From contig JAZSRP010000021.1 in assembly GCA_045538555.1 (NCBI GenBank), forward strand, positions 1 to 64,000: DNA of 64,000 bases. The letters are read 5' to 3'. A model generated the notes under the pieces. It had not been told where the DNA came from. It did not search any database and worked only from the letters and a program-made list of their open reading frames with translations. The stretch is from Coliplasma sp045538555 (GTDB taxonomy: Bacteria; Bacillota; Clostridia; Oscillospirales; CAG-382). The translations under genes were made by a program, and so were the position numbers. Position 1 is the stretch's first letter. Each line of letters starts with the position of its first letter. Shown piece after piece: positions 60,379 through 64,000 of the stretch.

Positions 60379-60522
60379 CGCAGAGGTATCGAAGTGGGAA
60401 TGAGCCCGAGCGCTGTCGGGGACAGATTTAGCGAGGGCGAATTCGTGCAGCGGTCGAAATTTCGCGAGCGATTAGCGAACAAGAAATTTCGGGCTACCGC
60501 AAACCGGACATAACGGGGCGTA
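60379..60522 (+). pseudogene. tRNA-Ser 5'-half relic 2, apparently split by ~105 bases
   Basis: CAGAGGTATCGAAGTGG (60381-60397) matches tRNA-Ser bases 2-18. The continuation ACATAACGGGGCG appears at 60508-60520. The sequence between carries the GAAATTTCG repeats. No T-arm follows. Confidence 0.4.
60455..60491. repeat. Paired GAAATTTCG repeats inside the tRNA relic region
   Basis: CGAAATTTCG (60455-60464, itself palindromic) and GAAATTTCG (60483-60491) flank GCGAGCGATTAGCGAACAA. It looks like a short dispersed repeat unit. Other copies are not seen in the window. Confidence 0.4.
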
Positions 60523-60578
60523 GACCCGTACGGTAGTACCTTTAAAAGAGAATATAACTTAATATTTGTATAAACCAT

Positions 60579-60620
60579 GCAGAGGTATCGAAGCGGTCAT
60601 AACGGGGCTGACTCGAAATT
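60579..60620 (+). pseudogene. tRNA-Ser 5'-half relic 3 (best preserved)
   Basis: About 36 of 42 bases match the intact tRNA-Ser from the acceptor start through the CGA anticodon (ACTCGAAAT). After the anticodon loop the match stops, and there is no variable arm, T-arm or CCA. Confidence 0.7.
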
Positions 60621-60766
60621 CTCCATAACTTAGGCGGTTTCGTCCGCACAAAACCCTTGATTTGTCGGGGTTCTGAAATCTTAAAATCGAATAATTTTTT
60701 CTGTTCTCTCCTGTAGTTCTCTCCAAATCGTTTTTGAACGAGAAAACTACAGTTTAGAAGATACAC

Positions 60767-60857
60767 GGAGAGTTATCGAAGTGGTCATAACGAGCTCGAC
60801 TCGAAATCGAGTTGCGAGTGAAATCGCACGAGGGTTCGAATCCCTCACTCTCCGCCA
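60767..60857 (+). tRNA. tRNA-Ser (anticodon CGA)
   Basis: The acceptor GGAGAGT pairs with ACTCTCC. The anticodon stem CTCGA/TCGAG has loop CTCGAAA, giving anticodon CGA at 60802-60804. A long class II variable arm follows (TGCGAGTGAAATCGCA), then T-arm GAGGG-TTCGAAT-CCCTC and encoded CCA. It is the probable integration target of the element that starts right after it. Confidence 0.95.
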
Positions 60858-60859
60858 CC

Positions 60860-60900
60860 GAAAAAGCCTGTAATCAAGCCGATTTCAGGCTTTTTCTTTT
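60860..60900 (+). terminator. Terminator of tRNA-Ser
   Basis: AAAAAGCCTG (60861-60870) pairs with CAGGCTTTTT (60886-60895), followed by more T. Confidence 0.85.
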
Positions 60901-60949
60901 TGCTTTTAAAAAAACAAGTGGTCAGAGCCTACAACATTTTTTGCAAATC

Positions 60950-62149
60950 TTAATTTGAAGTGTCACCACTCCAACGGCTTGTGAAGCCGCCTGTTTCAGG
61001 TAATTGCAATCCGCTTTCCATCGCCTGCGCCGAAGTGATTTTTGCACTGTAATCAAGATGAGCATAAATATTTGCCGTCGTTGAAAAATCCGAGTGACCG
61101 AGCCATTCCTGAATATGCTTGAGAGGTACACCATTTGCAAGCAGTAGCGATGCACAACTATGACGAAGATCGTGGAATCGCATACGGCGCAATCCTTTCT
61201 GCTCAAGAAACTCAGGAAAACGACAAGATAAATAGTTTGCCTTTAATCGTTCTCCCATTTCATCCACGAACACATAACCGTCATAATCATAATTGTAGCA
61301 ATTGCCACAAACCTTTTTGTTAAGCTCCTGCGCTTCCTTGACTTGCATAAAGTATTCCTTAAAGCTACCTACAAGCGGCAAGGTGCGAAGGCTGGATTTT
61401 GTTTTCGCAGATTCCTTTTCAATCTCCTGATACTTACCGCCCAAATTGATAGTGGTTACGGTTCGCTTAATAGAAATCGTTCCTCGTTCAAAATCAATGG
61501 CATCCCATTTAAGCCCCAACACCTCGCCACGACGCAGTCCATAAAATGCTGCCACCAAAACGGGAAGCTCCAACTTTGTTCCCTTGAGGGCTTCAAACAT
61601 TTTCTGCGTTTCCTCTGCGGATAAGAATACCGGCTGAAAATCATTCTTCCTTGGGCGGTCAACCTTGGACGCCACGTTCTGTATGATCATATCGGTTTTC
61701 ACCGCATATTTAAGTGCGGAATGGATAATAGCGTGGTAATGAATGACGGTGTTAGGTTTGACAACCTTGAGCTTTTCGGAATAGAAGCTTTGAATGTGTC
61801 TTGCTTCCAGTTCACGAAGTGTCAACTTCTTTTGCCGAAAGTACGGCTCTATAGAACTTTTGACAAGTCCCACATATGAACTGTAAGTAGCAATCGCCAA
61901 TCGCCCCTTTGCAATCTCAAGCCATTCGAGCAGATAATCGGCGAACAGCATATCGGCACTTAGATCACCTTCTTCGACGGGAACGATAAACTCGCTTCGG
62001 ATCTTTGAAAGTTCCACCTGAGCTTTGCGCTTGTTTCCCTTTTCGGGTAGTCCGAGGGGAACCCATTTTGTTTGTCTTTTTTCGCCGCTATTCCAACTGA
62101 GTACGGCGTAATAATAACCTTTTTTAATTTGCAGATGTCCTGCTACCAT
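60950..62149 (-). CDS. int: Tyrosine recombinase / integrase
   Basis: 399 residues. An N-terminal AP2-like arm-binding domain (GHLQIKKGYYYAVLSWNSGEKR) and a SAM-like core-binding domain (~60-165) precede the catalytic domain. The catalytic domain has Arg in YGLRRGEVLGLKW, HDLRHSCASLL (His-x-x-Arg), the second His in WLGHSDFSTT and the nucleophile Tyr in NIYAHLD. It should integrate and excise the element using the neighbouring tRNA-Ser. It points toward the tRNA, 93 bases away, as is usual. ATG 62149 follows AGGAGG; longer in-frame starts up to 62239 lack a site. Confidence 0.94.
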   Translation of the reverse strand: MVAGHLQIKKGYYYAVLSWNSGEKRQTKWVPLGLPEKGNKRKAQVELSKIRSEFIVPVEEGDLSADMLFADYLLEWLEIAKGRLAIATYSSYVGLVKSSIEPYFRQKKLTLRELEARHIQSFYSEKLKVVKPNTVIHYHAIIHSALKYAVKTDMIIQNVASKVDRPRKNDFQPVFLSAEETQKMFEALKGTKLELPVLVAAFYGLRRGEVLGLKWDAIDFERGTISIKRTVTTINLGGKYQEIEKESAKTKSSLRTLPLVGSFKEYFMQVKEAQELNKKVCGNCYNYDYDGYVFVDEMGERLKANYLSCRFPEFLEQKGLRRMRFHDLRHSCASLLLANGVPLKHIQEWLGHSDFSTTANIYAHLDYSAKITSAQAMESGLQLPETGGFTSRWSGDTSN

Positions 62150-62276
62150 TTTTATTTTCCTCCTAAAATTTAGATTAGCACGCAGGATAAACTCCAAACC
62201 GACGGCACTATTATACCGCAGGCTTGGAGTTCTCTCCATTGTGCGAATTGTTACGCCGCAAACACTTTGGTTCGAA

Positions 62277-63194
62277 TCAGCGTGCGTCTCGGTTTCGGTC
62301 TCGCTGTCGTTTTAGCAGTTCCAAACCCTTGACAATATCTCTTTTGATTTGCTCGTCCGTGTAGTTCGGCGGAAAGTAATTGCGAAAATCATCACGCTTC
62401 AGCTTAATCTGCTCTTGCTGATTTGGTTTTTCCTCCGACATAATCTCATAAATCGCATTTTGGTCGAGCAACCCTTCCTGCGATAATTTTTTGAGCCGTA
62501 TGCTCTGTGCGTGAGACGGTGTGCAGTCGTTTAACTCTATTGCATCGAGCAGTACAAGCTGTTCTGAGTGCTCCAAATAAGAGATCTCCACTGCGGGACT
62601 GAAAGCAATTTTGTTTTCGTCCACCATCGTGAGCAGTTCGGGAATCAGGTAGGTCAAACGGATATAACGATGAACTTGTCGTTCGCTGTCATTACTGTCT
62701 TTACTTACCTGTGTCACGCTTAACAACTTCTCGCCAACTTGGCGAGAAGTTACACCTTGGTGATTTAGCGCATCAAGTTTCATCTTGTAAGCGAATGCCT
62801 TTTCGCTGGGTAAGATTGTTTCTCTTTGCAGGTTGGCATCCACCATTGTAATCACCGCTTCATCGTCGGACATCTCACGGACGATGACGGGCATTGTTTC
62901 AAGTCCTAACACCTGACACGCCGCAAGCCGTCTGTGTCCTGAAATCAATTCGTAGCCGCCTTCGGGCATCGGTCTGGCAAGCGCCGGAGTGATTGCGCCC
63001 ACCTTGCGGATGCTCTCGATCATTCGCTCCATTTCCTCGTTGTTCAAAATCTTAAAGGGGTGGTTTTTGAATGGATGAAGCTCGGTAAGCGGTATGTTCT
63101 GAACCTTCTCAAGCTTTGCATCATCCCGCATTTCCTGCGTGGTAAAAATATCGTCATACGACGGTAGAGTGAAATCTGTTTTTCGTTTTGTCAT
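62277..63194 (-). CDS. ParB/RepB/Spo0J-type partition protein of the mobile element
   Basis: 305 residues. The ParB N-terminal nuclease-like/CTPase fold shows LHPFKNHPFKI, GAITPALARP and the arginine motif ELISGHRRLAACQVLG. Then TMVDANLQRETILPSEKAFAYKMKLDAL is typical of element-borne ParB. A helix-turn-helix core follows. It probably acts in stability or regulation of the excised element. No ParA is adjacent. A perfect inverted repeat lies inside its coding region at 62724-62750. AAGGAATGATA-type spacing precedes the ATG. Confidence 0.9.
   Translation of the reverse strand: MTKRKTDFTLPSYDDIFTTQEMRDDAKLEKVQNIPLTELHPFKNHPFKILNNEEMERMIESIRKVGAITPALARPMPEGGYELISGHRRLAACQVLGLETMPVIVREMSDDEAVITMVDANLQRETILPSEKAFAYKMKLDALNHQGVTSRQVGEKLLSVTQVSKDSNDSERQVHRYIRLTYLIPELLTMVDENKIAFSPAVEISYLEHSEQLVLLDAIELNDCTPSHAQSIRLKKLSQEGLLDQNAIYEIMSEEKPNQQEQIKLKRDDFRNYFPPNYTDEQIKRDIVKGLELLKRQRDRNRDAR
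62724..62750. repeat. Perfect 11-base inverted repeat within the parB-like gene
   Basis: AACTTCTCGCC and GGCGAGAAGTT flank AACTT. It encodes the SRQVGEKLL region. It could be a binding site for the ParB-like protein, or chance. Confidence 0.5.
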
Positions 63195-63211
63195 AGAGTA
63201 TCATTCCTTTC

Positions 63212-63550
63212 TTATTTCCATTTGAGATTGCTTTTCTGTGGGCGGAGGAAAGCCGCTTCCACGTCAGCTTGAAACTGGTGCCAACGCAAAGCTTCTGCTT
63301 TTAACATCGGTGCATCAACAAATCCGAGTGCGTGAGCTTTCACTGCAAGCTGATTGATGTTGTTGCCGATTAAAGATAACTTTCGCATTGCTTCATAAAA
63401 GTTACCATCCGGCTTTTCTCTTGGCTCATAGCCACGGATCAGCAACCGAACTACCGCCGTTTCCGATATTCCTGCAAGCTCTGCTTTTCTTTTAAGCTCC
63501 GCCACCTCTTGAGGTGAGAGCCAAAACTGTTTCTTAATTCTTTTGTTCAT
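63212..63550 (-). CDS. mobC: Relaxosome accessory protein MobC
   Basis: 112 residues. A ribbon-helix-helix start (KKQFWLSPQEVAELKRKAELAGISETAVVRLLIRGYEP) is followed by LSLIGNNINQLAVKAHALG, the MobC family signature. It helps a relaxase open oriT during mobilization. The next gene downstream is parB-like; no relaxase gene follows, which is unusual for mobC. A hairpin-rich non-coding stretch precedes it. Confidence 0.9.
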   Translation of the reverse strand: MNKRIKKQFWLSPQEVAELKRKAELAGISETAVVRLLIRGYEPREKPDGNFYEAMRKLSLIGNNINQLAVKAHALGFVDAPMLKAEALRWHQFQADVEAAFLRPQKSNLKWK

Positions 63551-63567
63551 AATCGTTCCTTTCCGAG

Positions 63568-63654
63568 AGAGGTTTTAGGAGACTTCCTAACGAGTTTTTA
63601 CTGTTTGGGAGTACAAACAGTCTGCTCGCTACGATAGCGCAGCCTAAAACCTCT
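63568..63654. other. Candidate origin of transfer (oriT), hairpin-rich
   Basis: The 12-base arms AGAGGTTTTAGG (63568-63579) and CCTAAAACCTCT (63643-63654) enclose ACTGTTTG/CAAACAGT (63600-63607/63614-63621), TAGGA/TCCTA (63576-63589) and CGCTA/TAGCG (63627-63639). It sits between two mobilization genes, the usual place of oriT. A terminator or attenuator role is possible instead. Confidence 0.45.
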
Positions 63655-63666
63655 GCTTCGCTTTAA

Positions 63667-63927
63667 TTACTTTAATAGGTCCTCTATCGTGCTTAAGCGA
63701 CGGAGGATTTCGCTTTTTTCAAGGGAGTCCAAGTCCTTTTTTAGTTGTCTGATCAGCCGAAAAGTCTTGTAGATTTTCTCATCGGTTGCGGCTTTTACGT
63801 TCTTTCCAAGTCCCAATCGCCTGAGATATTCCGACAGTGAAAGTCCACAATAAAATGCACTTTCGCTGAGCTTTTCTTTCTCGGCGGGTGTTACTCTTAC
63901 GTTAATTCCTTGTGTTTTGCTTCTCAT
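63667..63927 (-). CDS. Second small ribbon-helix-helix mobilization protein
   Basis: 86 residues. GINVRVTPAEKEKLSESAFYCGLSLSEYLRRLGLGK is the MobC/RHH-type DNA-binding opening, as in plasmid relaxosome and antitoxin-like proteins. The C-terminal half is a coiled helix (FRLIRQLKKDLDSLEKSEILRRLSTIEDLL). The full MobC tail with NNINQ is absent. ATG 63927 has AAAGGA upstream. It faces the candidate oriT with mobC on the other side. Confidence 0.75.
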   Translation of the reverse strand: MRSKTQGINVRVTPAEKEKLSESAFYCGLSLSEYLRRLGLGKNVKAATDEKIYKTFRLIRQLKKDLDSLEKSEILRRLSTIEDLLK

Positions 63928-64000
63928 AAATATCAAATCCTTTCTTTTGTTTGTGACGATAATGACGGTTGTGACGGTGTTTTCTATATAGAGATCTCGC

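Noticed and set aside
60217..60513. 98-residue plus-strand open frame in the tRNA relic region
   Set aside because: It overlaps tRNA-Ser relics, lacks a ribosome-binding site, and the translation is Arg/Ser-rich without a fold pattern.
1..64000. CRISPR arrays and complete insertion sequences
   Set aside because: No evenly spaced direct repeats with unique spacers and no transposase gene were seen. The only repeat series (60.2-60.8 kb) is made of tRNA halves.

Overview
The window looks like the chromosome of an uncultured, spore-forming member of the Clostridia (Firmicutes). The evidence is SpoVT, a YtvI-like sporulation membrane protein, a CotH-family protein, a six-subunit Rnf complex with ferredoxin, a TepA-type protease, the ispH-rpsA fusion that is common in Clostridia, strong AGGAGG ribosome-binding sites and textbook TTGACA-17-TATAAT promoters. 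The core is moderately GC-rich. The first ~1.9 kb and the tRNA-flanking stretch near 60.2-60.8 kb are visibly more AT-rich or patchy. No species can be named from the sequence alone.

Layout. 1-1.9 kb is a small accessory patch: the end of a thioredoxin-like protein, an unknown membrane protein, a truncated spoVT 5' copy, an XRE repressor divergent from a Cys-rich peptide, then intact spoVT. 2.5-10.3 kb is mostly minus strand: a secreted GLUG-repeat/dockerin protein, an uppP-ftsK-lipoprotein operon and a solute-binding lipoprotein. 10.5-19.4 kb is plus strand: a degenerate LCP-like protein, metY, a 2[4Fe-4S] ferredoxin, a TrmN6-like methyltransferase and a 1830-residue membrane-anchored subtilisin with dockerin-like and cohesin-like parts. 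19.5-31.1 kb is one long plus-strand gene train: apbE, a NusG-II protein, a Gx transporter, rnfCDGEAB, then cotH, a VTC polyphosphate-polymerase-domain gene and DUF4956. ytvI converges on it.

32.2-44.2 kb: tRNA-Glu, then a tightly coupled housekeeping run (small membrane protein, recD2, comF, a DUF6259 glycosidase-like gene, yqeG, an endonuclease IV-like gene, a YdcF/SanA gene, prmA, ligA, an FAD oxidoreductase). Many neighbours share ATGA stop/start overlaps. 44.4-51.4 kb holds one giant cyclic beta-glucan synthase-like gene, then trmO. 52.3-55.7 kb has two minus-strand surface lipoproteins with discoidin-like domains. 55.9-59.3 kb is the cmk-plsC-ispH/rpsA operon, followed by tepA on the other strand.

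60.1-64 kb: an intact tRNA-Ser(CGA) preceded by a regularly spaced series of broken tRNA-Ser 5' halves and an orphan promoter. It is followed by the end of an integrated mobilizable element (tyrosine integrase, ParB-like protein, MobC, a second small mobilization protein) with a hairpin-rich candidate oriT. The element runs off the right edge.

The least explained items are: the CotH-VTC-DUF4956 module joined to the Rnf transcript; the spoVT 5' duplication, whose 33 shared codons differ only silently; the tRNA-Ser relic series; the subtilisin carrying both halves of a cellulosome-type interaction; and an LCP-like protein that has lost its catalytic arginine motif.
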